A stretch of 64,000 bases of DNA from Mesorhizobium sp. B2-4-15 (lineage in GTDB: Bacteria; Pseudomonadota; Alphaproteobacteria; Rhizobiales; Rhizobiaceae). A program made the position numbers and the translations under genes. The stretch spans positions 1 to 64,000 of the forward strand of contig NZ_VFUZ01000012.1 of NCBI RefSeq assembly GCF_006658505.1, in the 5' to 3' direction. The notes beneath the pieces were generated by a model. That model worked only from the letters and a program-made list of their open reading frames with translations. It was not told where the DNA came from and made no database searches. Position 1 is the first letter of the stretch. Every line of letters starts with the position of its first letter. Positions 43,014 through 51,515 of this stretch are shown here, one piece after another.

Positions 43014-44033
43014 TCATACCCGATAGAATTCGCGATACCAGTCCACGAAACGCGGAACGCCGATCTCGATCGAGATATTCGGCTTGAAACCGGTCGCCTC
43101 CTCGAGCGAGCTGACATCGGCGAAAGTTGCCGGGACGTCGCCCGGCTGGATCGGCATCAGGTTGCGAATGGCTTTGCGCCCGAGTGCGTCTTCCAGCACA
43201 TCGATCAACCGGCTCAACTGAACGGGCGTATTGCCGCCGATGTTGTGGATCCTGAACGGCGCGTTGCTGGTCGCCGGATCCGGCGCGGCACTTGTCCATT
43301 CCGGATTGGCCGTCGCGGGCTGCCGCATCACGCGGACAATGCCTTCGACAATGTCGTCGATATAGGTGAAGTCCCGCTGCATGTTGCCATGGTTGAAGAC
43401 GTCGATCGGCTCACCGGCCAGGATGGCCTTGGCGAAGATGAACAGCGCCATGTCGGGCCGCCCCCACGGACCGTACACGGTGAAGAAGCGCAGGCCTGTC
43501 GTCGGCACCGCGAACAGGTGGCTGTAGGTGTGCGCCATCAGCTCGTTTGCCTTCTTGCTTGCCGCATAGAGGCTGAACGGATGATCGGCCGGATCGTGCA
43601 CGGAGAACGGCATGCGCGTGCTGCCGCCGTAGATCGAGCTCGACGATGCATAGACCAGATGGCCGACCGAGGCGTGCCGGCATCCTTCCAGGATGTTGAG
43701 GAAACCGCTGAGATTGCTTTCCGCATAGGCGTGCGGATTGGTCAGCGAATAGCGCACGCCGGCCTGCGCCGCGAGATTGACGACGATCTCCGGCGCGGTT
43801 GACTGAAACAGCGCCGAAATACGGTCTCGTTCGGTGAGATCGACATGCTCGAAACGAAAATTCGGGAATGCTTTCAACCGGTCGAGCCGGGCCTGTTTCA
43901 GGGCGACGTCATAATATTCATTCATGGAATCGAGGCCGACAACCTGCCGGCCTTCGGCAAGCAGCCTCTGACTGAGATGGAAACCTATGAAACCGGCCGC
44001 GCCGGTGATCAGAACAGGCCTGCTTGATGTCAC
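43014..44033 (-). CDS. NAD-dependent UDP-glucuronate 4-epimerase-like protein
   Basis: 339 residues. Extended SDR fold: [18 protein letters not shown] at residues 7-24 binds NAD, with [33 protein letters not shown] and the catalytic pair YAASKKANE. The family (capI/lpsL-like) converts UDP-glucuronate to UDP-galacturonate for LPS or capsule sugars. [11 protein letters not shown] is typical of it. The product is a cytoplasmic enzyme of envelope polysaccharide synthesis. The exact sugar is inferred from family. Confidence 0.88.
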   Translation of the reverse strand: MTSSRPVLITGAAGFIGFHLSQRLLAEGRQVVGLDSMNEYYDVALKQARLDRLKAFPNFRFEHVDLTERDRISALFQSTAPEIVVNLAAQAGVRYSLTNPHAYAESNLSGFLNILEGCRHASVGHLVYASSSSIYGGSTRMPFSVHDPADHPFSLYAASKKANELMAHTYSHLFAVPTTGLRFFTVYGPWGRPDMALFIFAKAILAGEPIDVFNHGNMQRDFTYIDDIVEGIVRVMRQPATANPEWTSAAPDPATSNAPFRIHNIGGNTPVQLSRLIDVLEDALGRKAIRNLMPIQPGDVPATFADVSSLEEATGFKPNISIEIGVPRFVDWYREFYRV

Positions 44034-44293
44034 GGCGTATCCCCAGCTTTCGTTTCAGGCCGAGCCTCACAGACTCCAATATTCTATCTCGCCAGGAATT
44101 TCATCCGGCTTGATGGCAGGCTTGATGTCGAACAGCGTTCCACCCGGCCCGATCGTCTGAAAGATATGGACCTATCGCCCTCCAGATCATGCTTGTGGAG
44201 TCCCGCCAGAACAAGCCCCTGCAAATCGCACGAACGGCAGGATCGTTTGGCCATGATCGCACCGGTCGCTTTTAGTATCGCCTCCTGACCCGG
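44034..44293. other. Intergenic, nothing but a downstream promoter
   Basis: About 260 bp upstream of the epimerase gene (minus) and the DUF1236 repeat gene (plus). I see no ORF with a start signal and no repeat. Confidence 0.4.
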
Positions 44294-44318
44294 GGAACCA
44301 TCCCTTTTTGGAGAAGTT
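44294..44318 (+). promoter_or_regulatory. EcfG/RpoE2-type promoter, GGAAC-N18-TT match
   Basis: GGAAC, 16 bp, AGTT, 39 bp before ATG 44358. The leader contains AAAGGAG. Confidence 0.6.
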
Positions 44319-44357
44319 TTACCCATTGAAGGGCGAACCTTTCAAAGGAGATTACCT

Positions 44358-45038
44358 ATGAAACATGTTCTCATCACCAGCATGCTCGCGATCGGACTCG
44401 GCTGTGGCACGGCAATGGCCCAGACGCAGCAGCCGGCCGACAACCAATCAGGGGCGGACACGAACTGCACCTCCGGAACGGCTAACTGTAAGCCCGGCTC
44501 GAAAATGAACGGCCAGGCCCAGGACAAGTCCACTACCAAAACGGACCAGCAGGCCCAGGGCAAGGCAAAGGCCCAGACCGATCAGCAGGCGCAGGGCAAG
44601 GCCGGCACCAATACGGACCAGCAGGCCCAGGGCAAGGCCAAGGTCCAGACCGACCAGCAGGCGCAGGGCAAGGCCGGCACCAGCACGGACCAGCAGGCCC
44701 AGGGCAAGACCAAGGTCCAGACCGATCAGCAGGCGCAGGGCAAAGCCTCCACCCAGGACAAGACTTCGACCGCCTCGATCAACAATGTGACGGTTGAACA
44801 GAAAACCGAGATCACGCAGGTGATCAAGGAGACGAAGGTCCAGCCCGTAGCCAATGTCGATTTCGACGTTTCCGTGGGCGTGGAAATTCCGCGGCACAAG
44901 ATCAGATTGCACCGCTTGCCTGCTCGCATCGTCAAGATCGTGCCGGCCTACGAATCCTACGAATATTTCGTGCTCGCCGACGGGCGGATCGTGATCGTCG
45001 ATCCGGATTCACTCAAGATCGTTCTCATTTTGACCTGA
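44358..45038 (+). CDS. Secreted Gln-rich tandem-repeat protein with DUF1236 domain
   Basis: 226 residues. A signal peptide (about 1-21, ending AMA) is followed by a polar linker with two Cys (38 and 44). Next come six 12-residue repeats at residues 63-134, each starting DQQAQGK. Odd and even units alternate between a KVQT-type and a GTST-type ending, so the block also reads as 24-residue pairs. A C-terminal DUF1236-type module (about 145-226) ends with VLADGRIVIVDPDSLKIVLIL. The repeats are probably disordered and extend the module from the membrane or wall. Stress-type promoter upstream. Confidence 0.85.
   Translation: MKHVLITSMLAIGLGCGTAMAQTQQPADNQSGADTNCTSGTANCKPGSKMNGQAQDKSTTKTDQQAQGKAKAQTDQQAQGKAGTNTDQQAQGKAKVQTDQQAQGKAGTSTDQQAQGKTKVQTDQQAQGKASTQDKTSTASINNVTVEQKTEITQVIKETKVQPVANVDFDVSVGVEIPRHKIRLHRLPARIVKIVPAYESYEYFVLADGRIVIVDPDSLKIVLILT
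44544..44759 (+). repeat. Six tandem 36-bp coding repeats
   Basis: In-frame units encoding DQQAQGKxxxxT, 216 bp in total, with synonymous and non-synonymous changes alternating between neighbours. Copy number is likely to vary between strains. Confidence 0.9.
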
Positions 45039-45560
45039 TGCATGTCGCGCAAAAGTGACCTCGGTCGAGAACGACAGGCATAAAAACAAGACCCCAAAGC
45101 GCGTCGCCTGAACCGGTTTCGAGGCGACGCGCTTTAGAGCCATGAAAGGATATGGCCCGCCTTGCCATTTTGGCGGGGCGGGCCAAGCATATTCGGCCGG
45201 GAGGGACGATCGGCGCCATCGGCAAGCAAAAAGCAAGTCCTGCAGCGGCGGCAGTCAGTCACGCCGGCGGGGAGCCAAATGGCTGGCTCTCTATTGCAGA
45301 AGAGCCCGCGCTGAGCGTCGGCCATTCGTTTTAGCGCTTAAGTGGAACGCATGGAAAAGCCCCGCCGACCGGGAGTCAAGCGGGGCCCTTGGAGCAATCC
45401 GCAAGGGACTGGCTGCGGGATTACTCGGTGATCCGGTAGGATCATCTTCAATATGGTCTTTTGGACAAGGTGCCGCATCGGTCAAATAGATGAAGCGGAC
45501 CACCTATTGTGCGGCGAGACCGGCGGAGAAGGCCTCTCACCGACATCTCTCAGTCAAACC
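45039..45560. other. Intergenic with one palindrome and one hairpin
   Basis: About 520 bp. It holds the AAAGCGCGTCGCCT palindrome (45096-45135) and a hairpin GCCCCGC/GCGGGGC at about 45358-45388 that on the minus strand is followed by TTTTCC, as a terminator would be, although no minus-strand gene is present to its right. A 60-codon frame at 45152 has AAAGGA before it but no recognisable product. Confidence 0.4.
45096..45135. repeat. Intergenic palindrome (AAAGCGCGTCGCCT / AGGCGACGCGCTTT)
   Basis: A perfect 14-bp inverted repeat around GAACCGGTTTCG. It follows the DUF1236 repeat gene by 58 bp and may terminate it, though no U-tract follows. This form is common in rhizobial intergenic DNA. 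Confidence 0.65.
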
Positions 45561-45585
45561 GGAACAAAAGCGTTTGGCCGGTGTT
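45561..45585 (+). promoter_or_regulatory. EcfG/RpoE2-type promoter, GGAAC-N18-TT match
   Basis: GGAAC, 16 bp, TGTT, 39 bp before ATG 45625. The spacer starts AAAAGC, as does the site at 45979. Confidence 0.55.
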
Positions 45586-45624
45586 TACCGGGTGAAGGGC
45601 ATCTTGGTTTTTGGAGAATTCAAA

Positions 45625-45906
45625 ATGAAAATCATGATCTTGGGAGCTCTGGCGCTGTGCTTGGCCGCGCCTGCGGTGGCTTCGGCGCAAGACGCCGTCG
45701 TCATCAACAGGTATCACCATCATCATCGCGCCAATGTGGTCATCAACGAGGACGGCCAGCGCCTGCATCACCGCCACCATGGCCAGATCGCATTCTACGA
45801 TCACGGCCGCCGGCACTATCGGCACGACAATGTGGTCGTGACAGCGTCCGTATCGCACCGCCATCACCGTCATCATCACGTCGTGATCGAAAACGGCGGC
45901 TACTGA
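45625..45906 (+). CDS. Secreted His-rich small protein
   Basis: 93 residues from ATG 45625 with TTGGAGAATTC before it. The signal peptide (about 1-22, ending ASA) precedes a mature part with repeated His clusters (RYHHHHRAN, RLHHRHHGQ, SHRHHRHHHVV), interspersed with VVI beta-like segments. The composition suggests metal (Zn/Ni/Cu) buffering in the periplasm, but no family is recognised. It sits in a run of small secreted genes, each with its own EcfG-like site. Confidence 0.78.
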   Translation: MKIMILGALALCLAAPAVASAQDAVVINRYHHHHRANVVINEDGQRLHHRHHGQIAFYDHGRRHYRHDNVVVTASVSHRHHRHHHVVIENGGY

Positions 45907-45978
45907 TCTGGAGTCAAGTTGCCCCGGCTCCGCGATCTCGACGGAGCCGGGCAACGTGGTGGCGCAGCCGCGCCGGCT

Positions 45979-46003
45979 GGAACAAAAGCACTGGGGAGAG
46001 GTT
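45979..46003 (+). promoter_or_regulatory. EcfG/RpoE2-type promoter, GGAAC-N18-TT match
   Basis: GGAAC, 16 bp, GGTT, 33 bp before ATG 46037. Confidence 0.45.
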
Positions 46004-46036
46004 AACGATCGAAGGGACCGCAACGGATGCGGAACA

Positions 46037-46270
46037 ATGATAGAACTTATGAATCTGGAACTGGCGCGGGCAAGGCAGCGGGTCAAACGGGCTGAGCTGG
46101 CCCTGTCGCGGGCCAAGGAATTGATGGATGAAGACTGTGGTGTCGGCATCAATATCGCGCTGTGCAGCCGGATCAGGTCCGCGCAGCAATATGTGGCCCA
46201 AGCCAGGGCCCGCTTGACGAAGATCAAACCGCCTGCTGCCAATTCTGAGGGCGCCGACAGCCGGGTCTAG
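46037..46270 (+). CDS. Small helical hypothetical protein
   Basis: 77 residues from ATG 46037. Almost entirely one amphipathic helix or short coiled coil (LELARARQRVKRAELALSRAKEL, then SRIRSAQQYVAQARARLTKI), with a Cys pair near the middle (CGVGINIALC). No signal peptide and no family known. The ribosome-binding site is weak. Preceded by a GGAAC-N16-GGTT site. Confidence 0.6.
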   Translation: MIELMNLELARARQRVKRAELALSRAKELMDEDCGVGINIALCSRIRSAQQYVAQARARLTKIKPPAANSEGADSRV

Positions 46271-46644
46271 GCGCATCTCCCTGAGCCACGCTGCGCCTGA
46301 GCCATGTCGGGTTGGGTGACGGCGTTCGGCTTTTCGCGATTTCCTTGGATACAAGGGCTTGGTGTCTCCACCCCCCGATTGGGCGCCTCGTACGAGCCAG
46401 GGCGTCCATCGACGCGTCCGTCGACCCGGGGCGTCAATTCATCGACAGGGATGATCATCTCGGACTTTGCTGTCTGCGGGGCATTGTGGCACAGCCATTG
46501 GTGAAGAAAGTTGAGCCCGCGCGCTGGCGCCGCCCCTGAAAATGGCGGGCGGAGCGGGCGTTCATTCAGGGGGATTGCCTGTCTATGACGGCTCTGCCAT
46601 CCATGGGCGAGCCCTTTGTGTCAGGTTTGAAATGAGTACTGCAG
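46271..46644. other. Intergenic, nothing recognised
   Basis: About 370 bp. A 66-codon frame at 46304 has no ribosome-binding site and low-complexity composition. No hairpin with U-tract. Confidence 0.35.
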
Positions 46645-47340
46645 ATGCCTAAGATGCCTCACCCCGGACAGCGCGTAGGCCTGCCGCCACTGACCGCTGC
46701 TCCTCGACCGATAATGGTTGACCGAGCCGGCGAGCACTGTCGGATCCGAACCCTCCAACAGGGTGAAGTGAATGAGCGGTTCACACGCTGGCTTGGCGAC
46801 CCAGCCGTAGCCGCCGGGTTGAACATGCCCGGCGCGACCATGGGTCTTGATTCGTTTCGTTCCTACGTCGGCAGCTTCGACAACATATGGCGTAACCTGC
46901 TGGCGATCCGCATGCTCGACGACGAGCCGATCGGCTTGATCATGACCGAGATCGATCCACGCCATCGCATTGGGTCGCTGCATCTGATCGTCGGCGATGA
47001 GGCTCAACGGCGGCTCCAGACTTCGTTCGAAGCAACCCGCCTCGCCATCTGGCATATGTTCGTTGAGCGCAAATTGGAAAAGCTGACGTTCGAGCCGCTG
47101 GCCCGCAATCATGCGGCTGTGATGGCTTGCCGGCTTGGAATGCTGCGTCTGGAGGGGACACTGTTGTCCCACCGGCTCGACGCAAAAACGGGCGAACGCC
47201 TGGATCAGCTCATCTTTGCCTTGACCCTGGACGAGTTCAAAAAACGTGTCCGAGCTGTCCCGACCCTTCCAGTCTTTGAGGGGCCGGGATTGTCGCGCCA
47301 CTTCGTGCGCGATACGGCAAGATCGTTTGGGCGCAGCTAG
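46645..47340 (+). CDS. GNAT-family N-acetyltransferase (RimJ/RimL-like)
   Basis: 231 residues. An alternative start is the ATG encoding Met23 (MVDRAGEHCRIRTLQ). The fold runs from IRTLQQGEVNERFTRWLGDP through AIRMLDDEPIGLIMTEIDP, LHLIVGDEAQRRLQTSFEATRLAIWHMFVERKLEKLTFEPLARNHAAV and a C-terminal LIFALTLDEFKKR. The acetyl-CoA loop is weaker than usual. It may acetylate a protein N-terminus or a small amine. The stop overlaps the stop of the outer-membrane protein gene, tail to tail. Confidence 0.75.
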   Translation: MPKMPHPGQRVGLPPLTAAPRPIMVDRAGEHCRIRTLQQGEVNERFTRWLGDPAVAAGLNMPGATMGLDSFRSYVGSFDNIWRNLLAIRMLDDEPIGLIMTEIDPRHRIGSLHLIVGDEAQRRLQTSFEATRLAIWHMFVERKLEKLTFEPLARNHAAVMACRLGMLRLEGTLLSHRLDAKTGERLDQLIFALTLDEFKKRVRAVPTLPVFEGPGLSRHFVRDTARSFGRS

Positions 47341-48002
47341 AAGTGGTATGAAATTCCGAAATTCAAAGTGCCAAACGATGGCTTGAACGTCACCTGGTCG
47401 GCGCCATTGCCTCCGACATGGACGTCGCTGAACAAATAGTGGACATATTCTGTCTTCAACGACCATTGCGGCGCGAACGCGTACTCGACACCTGCACCAA
47501 AGGCACCGCCGACTTTGGTCTTGTTAACGTCATCGGTCCCCCCGAAAACGCCGGTTGCTGACGAGGAAGCCGCTATGCGGGCAACGGCAACGCCGCCGGT
47601 GCCGTACAGCAAAAACTGATCCGACGCCAGGAAGCCTGCCCGTGCGCGTGCGGACGCCACCCAGGTCACATCGTAATTGTAGGAATGCGTCTTTCCCCCG
47701 AAAATCGGGTCGGTGACGATATGTGACGAATTCTGATCGTGAAAGCCGAGGAAATCCAGATTTGCGACGCCACCGTAAACGAACTGGCCAGCCTGCCAAT
47801 CGTGGCCAGCATAGACGCCACCTATGAATGCCGTGTCGTCGAAATCAGAGCCACTCGCCGACGGGGAACCATCAAAGCCTGGGCGCGAAAACCCGGCCCC
47901 CAGTTCCGCGCCGACATAAGACCCCTGCCAGTGACCATCCTGAGCATTGGCGGGTAAAGCCAGAGCGGACAGAGCAACCGACGCGTAGAAAATCTTGATC
48001 AT
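47337..48002 (-). CDS. Outer-membrane beta-barrel protein (Omp25/porin-like)
   Basis: 221 residues. A signal peptide (about 1-20, ending ANA) precedes an eight-strand barrel pattern of alternating residues: GSYVGAELGAGFS, AGHDWQAGQFVYGGVANL, ARARAGFLASDQFLLYGTGGVAVAR, GVEYAFAPQWSLKTEYVHYLF and the terminal LNFGISYHF, with the C-terminal Phe needed for barrel assembly. This is the opacity-type Omp of Rhizobiales and Brucella (Omp25/31 group), a structural protein of the outer membrane. Confidence 0.9.
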   Translation of the reverse strand: MIKIFYASVALSALALPANAQDGHWQGSYVGAELGAGFSRPGFDGSPSASGSDFDDTAFIGGVYAGHDWQAGQFVYGGVANLDFLGFHDQNSSHIVTDPIFGGKTHSYNYDVTWVASARARAGFLASDQFLLYGTGGVAVARIAASSSATGVFGGTDDVNKTKVGGAFGAGVEYAFAPQWSLKTEYVHYLFSDVHVGGNGADQVTFKPSFGTLNFGISYHF

Positions 48003-48355
48003 GAATCACCCCGACCCGTTGGTTCAACCATATCCCACATGGTATTGAAATGCTGTTGTAATGTCGTCACAGTCGCTTCCCGATTTGGCTGACCTATCGC
48101 GATCCTGAGGCATAAGACCCTGCCCAACGCATTCGCGATATTTGCGTGTCATCCCGTTGTAAGGGGGGACCGCCGCCACCATGACCGCAGTGGCAAGCCA
48201 GCCACAATCTCGACGTCTACGGCCCTATAGCCGCGCGCATGGGAGATGCATCGCCTGAAGCGGTCGCTCGGACGGGACCAAGCCAAGTCGGCCGCTTCGC
48301 TGGGCTGCCCCGGTTCACAACCAGCCGCGTCCTGTTCGTTCGGACAGCGCTTGAA
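48003..48355. other. Intergenic, nothing recognised
   Basis: About 350 bp between the omp gene start and the end of the nucleoside hydrolase gene. It must contain the omp promoter. I see no EcfG-type site, repeat or hairpin with U-tract. Confidence 0.4.
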
Positions 48356-49333
48356 TTACGCCTTCTTCTGGCTGGTGAGCCGCTCGAGCGCATCGACGAT
48401 CAGATCACAAAACTTCGCATGGTCGAGCTTCATCGCTACGGTGTGGCGGAAGTCGATCTGCTCGCTCGCCGTGCCGCCGAAATGGTGCATGCCACCCATC
48501 TTCTCGAAATTGCAGACCGTCATGCCCTTGGTCCACCGTCCGGCAATTTCGACGCGGATGTCGGCCTTCTCGGTGGTGAAGACGCTTCCGTCGATCATGG
48601 CCGCGACGCAGCATGCGTCGTGGACGGCGGGATACTCGATTTGCAGCAGGCCGCCATGCGTGGTCGCAACGAACTCCCAGATGTCGAGGATGAACCTGGC
48701 GATCGGGCCGCCGACGGCGCGCACCCTGTCCTGCAGCTCCGGGGTGGCCAGCGCCTGGTGCGTGAGGTCGAGCCCCACCATGGTGACGTCCCAACCGGCG
48801 CGGAACACCACGTCGGCGGCCTCCGGGTCGCCATAGACGTTGAACTCCGCCGCGGGCGTGATGTTGCCGCGCGTGTAGCTTCCGCCCATCGCGACCACCC
48901 GTTTCACCCGCTCGACGATGCGCGGGTCCTTGCGGACGGCTAAGGCGATGTTGGTGTAGGGGCCGACCGGGACAAGCGTGATCGTCTTCGGCTCATGCGC
49001 CATGACCGTGTCGATGATGAAGTCGACGGCATGCCGCTTGTCGAGCTCGAACGAGGCAGGCGGCAGCACTGGGCCATCGAGCCCGGTATCGCCGTGGATC
49101 TCGACCGCCAGCACCTGATCGATGATCAAAGGGCCGGGGGAGCCCTTCGCCACCGGCACCTTGATGCCATAGGCGGTGCACACGGAAAGCGCGTTGCGCG
49201 TGGTGTTCTCGACATTGTGGTTGCCCGAAACCGTCGTGATGCCGAGGAGATCGATCTTCGGATTGCCCGCCGCCAGCAGGATGGCGATGGCGTCATCATG
49301 CCCGGGGTCGCAGTCCAGGATGATCTTCTCCAT
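48356..49333 (-). CDS. Inosine/uridine-preferring nucleoside hydrolase
   Basis: 325 residues from ATG 49333 (MEKIILDCDPGHDDAIAILL). The longer upstream frame is not coding. The DCDPGHDD calcium-binding cluster is at residues 7-14, the family's hallmark, followed by GITTVSGNHNVENTTRNAL, LVPVGPYTNIALAVRKDP, VAMGGS and the late VHDACCVA/HHFGG with a likely catalytic His. It hydrolyses ribonucleosides to base and ribose for salvage, in the cytoplasm. Confidence 0.93.
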   Translation of the reverse strand: MEKIILDCDPGHDDAIAILLAAGNPKIDLLGITTVSGNHNVENTTRNALSVCTAYGIKVPVAKGSPGPLIIDQVLAVEIHGDTGLDGPVLPPASFELDKRHAVDFIIDTVMAHEPKTITLVPVGPYTNIALAVRKDPRIVERVKRVVAMGGSYTRGNITPAAEFNVYGDPEAADVVFRAGWDVTMVGLDLTHQALATPELQDRVRAVGGPIARFILDIWEFVATTHGGLLQIEYPAVHDACCVAAMIDGSVFTTEKADIRVEIAGRWTKGMTVCNFEKMGGMHHFGGTASEQIDFRHTVAMKLDHAKFCDLIVDALERLTSQKKA

Positions 49334-49719
49334 GGTGGCACCTCTCTTGTCGGCGGATTCTGTTCGAACAAGAGACTGCCGCGTCCATGCAGTCAAGGTT
49401 GCGGTGCCCGAGCGACACAGGGCCACCCGCTCCCTGGGCAGGGCTGTCGCACGATCGCAATGATGGGACGGCGAAACGCTCTTCCTTCGTTCGAATGACA
49501 ACAAGCAAGGGATTAGAAGGTAGCGTCCAGGCGGAGCGGCATAGAGTGCCCCTGATCGAACCAAGTGGAGAATAGAATCGCGGTGAGGGTCGCGATAGGT
49601 GGGATCAAGTGATGATTGATTTGCCGGGTACCAGATCAAAATCTCCAAGCAGTGACTTCACCTTTATCAAAAGACGACCTTTGATTTTAAGTCATGGGAC
49701 ATCTGGCAGGAGAAACGCC
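49334..49719. other. Intergenic, nothing recognised
   Basis: About 385 bp between the divergent nucleoside hydrolase and coiled-coil genes. No EcfG-type site. CAGGAGAAACGCC before 49720 is the ribosome-binding site of the next gene. Confidence 0.4.
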
Positions 49720-50685
49720 ATGCTGTCCCTCGTTCCTTCAATCCTCATTCTGCTGTTGGCGTCCCCGGCCAACAGTCAACTGGCGCCCGAAGCGTCAGCG
49801 GTTGCCGCAACCAATGGCCACTCGCCGGTCGTGGTTTCCGACCACGCCGATATCGCGAAAGAACCGGACAAGGTGCCGCCCGGCCAGGATGAGGAGGCCT
49901 TGCGCCGCGAATTGGCCGCGGCGCGAGCCGAACTGGCCAGGCAAGCGCAGGTCCTGAAAGAGCAGCGGCAAACGGACGAAGCGCTCACGCTCAATCTCGA
50001 GACGGCGCAGCGTGTCATCGAAAACTTCAGGGCCGAAGCCAGTCTCTGGGACAGCGAGAAAGGCGCCATGGCTGAAGCGCACCCCGCGAGCGAAGCCTCT
50101 CAGGCCGCCGCGACGCGAGCGCTTGATGACGAGCGCCATAAGGCAGAGCTCCTGGAACAAGAACTCACCACGGCTCGCCAAACGATCGATGCCCTCAAGA
50201 CAGGCGCAAATCTGGCCGCGCAGGAGCGGGCCAAGGCCGTGAAGGCCCGACAGCTGGCCGATGCCGCTTCGAACCAAGCGGGACAAGCACTCAAACTGGA
50301 ACGTGAACGAGCCGATGCAGCCATGCGTGACCTTGAGAGTGCTCGCAAGGAAGGCGATGCCTTGAAGCAGAGCTCGATGGAATTGAATGCGGCGTTGGAG
50401 CAAGAGCGTGAAAGGGCCAACGGTTTAGCCCGCAGCCTCAGTGCCGCGCGTGAGGAAATCGATGTCGCGAGGGATAGGCGTCGGAGCGCGGCCGTTGAGC
50501 GCGCGCCCAAGGCACGTACCGCCACGAGTGCATTTGCAAGTTCATCGTCGCGTTCGGGCGCAGCCCGTAACCCGGGCTTGCCGAAAAAACAGAAAGTGAA
50601 GGGTCCAAAGCCGCCGCAAACGGTGGTGCTGGCAACCATTGCCCTTCCCGTTGCATTGCTCCCAACCCGACCACCCGCGCAGTGA
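49720..50685 (+). CDS. Secreted coiled-coil protein
   Basis: 321 residues from ATG 49720 (MLSLVPSILILLLASPANSQ), with CAGGAGAAACGCC before it. The upstream frame adds a non-hydrophobic leader. After the signal peptide, residues about 50-285 form a long heptad-containing coiled coil rich in Ala, Glu, Lys and Arg (LAAARAELARQAQVLKEQRQ, then similar units). The C-terminal part is basic with a final hydrophobic segment (TVVLATIALPVALL). It recalls envelope-spanning or cell-pole structural proteins. No family assigned. The next gene overlaps it by frame shift within the last bases. Confidence 0.7.
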   Translation: MLSLVPSILILLLASPANSQLAPEASAVAATNGHSPVVVSDHADIAKEPDKVPPGQDEEALRRELAAARAELARQAQVLKEQRQTDEALTLNLETAQRVIENFRAEASLWDSEKGAMAEAHPASEASQAAATRALDDERHKAELLEQELTTARQTIDALKTGANLAAQERAKAVKARQLADAASNQAGQALKLERERADAAMRDLESARKEGDALKQSSMELNAALEQERERANGLARSLSAAREEIDVARDRRRSAAVERAPKARTATSAFASSSSRSGAARNPGLPKKQKVKGPKPPQTVVLATIALPVALLPTRPPAQ

Positions 50686-50723
50686 AAGACAAGCGAACGA
50701 CATGCATCCCGCAGGGGAGGATG

Positions 50724-51446
50724 ATGATAAAAGAGTACTTCGCAGCCGCGTTGGCGATCGGTATCGCAATTGGGCCCGCCTCGGCTCTCGATGCAGGTAC
50801 AGGCGGTAAGGTTGGCGGCCTGGGGGTCGGCGCTGGAGTGAGCGTCGGTTCGCAAGGCGGATCCGTGGGGGTCGGCACAAACGTGGACGGTGCAGGCGGA
50901 GCAAATGTCGGGGCGTCGGTCGGCGTCGGTAACGGGTCACCCGCCGCAGGCGTTGGTGCCAGCGGCAACGTTGGCAACACAAGCGGAAGCCCTTCGACGG
51001 GTATCGGCCTCGGCAACGCCCCGTCCGTCGAAAACGGTTCGGCGACCGCTCCCGGCAAGCCGGCCGCTGCCACGACAGCCACTGCCTCCGCCAAGGCCGC
51101 CAGGCAATCGAATTTCCTGCCGCCCATCCTCAGGCCTTCCAAAGCCGGCGAGGGCGACCCCAATCCGGGATATCCCCTTGGATCACCGGAACCCTTTACA
51201 GCGAAACCCGGCACGCCAACCGCGATCGCGCTAGCCTGCCGCGCGGCGATCATGTCCGCCGCGAAGCCGCTTGGCGCCGTGCGCGTCAATGCAGTCAGCG
51301 CGGGTGCCTTGCGCCACAGTGGGGGTGTACTCACGGCGCCGATCAAGGTGCGAATAGACTATGCAAGACAGGGCGGCATCGAAGTTCGGCAAGCGCGAGT
51401 CAGTTGTCGCCTCAATAAAGCGGGTAGGGTCACCGCGGTAACATAG
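50724..51446 (+). CDS. Secreted Gly-rich low-complexity protein
   Basis: 240 residues from ATG 50724. The codon at 50721 directly abuts GGGGAGG, so 50724 has better spacing. A signal peptide (about 1-22) leads into a Gly/Val/Ala/Ser-rich segment (GVGAGVSVGSQGG, GASVGVGNG and onward, about 25-115), a Pro/Ala linker and a compact C-terminal domain (about 160-240, with two Cys and KVRIDYARQGGIEVRQARVSC). It follows the coiled-coil gene by 38 bp and is probably co-transcribed. Perhaps a surface or matrix protein; function unknown. Confidence 0.72.
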   Translation: MIKEYFAAALAIGIAIGPASALDAGTGGKVGGLGVGAGVSVGSQGGSVGVGTNVDGAGGANVGASVGVGNGSPAAGVGASGNVGNTSGSPSTGIGLGNAPSVENGSATAPGKPAAATTATASAKAARQSNFLPPILRPSKAGEGDPNPGYPLGSPEPFTAKPGTPTAIALACRAAIMSAAKPLGAVRVNAVSAGALRHSGGVLTAPIKVRIDYARQGGIEVRQARVSCRLNKAGRVTAVT

Positions 51447-51515
51447 CACCGAAGCTGAAAGAGGGCACGGCGCTTCGCCGACGTCGCTCGAGCTGGCCGG
51501 TATGAGCGGCCCGCT

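Noticed and set aside
44544..44759. CRISPR array
   Set aside because: The 36-bp units are in frame without spacers and encode a peptide repeat in a secreted protein.
45152..45334. A 60-codon ORF with AAAGGA upstream
   Set aside because: No recognisable domain or signal peptide and it overlaps structured intergenic DNA. Could be real but the evidence is too thin.
46304..46504. A 66-codon ORF after the small helical gene
   Set aside because: No ribosome-binding site, unusual low-complexity composition and no neighbouring promoter.
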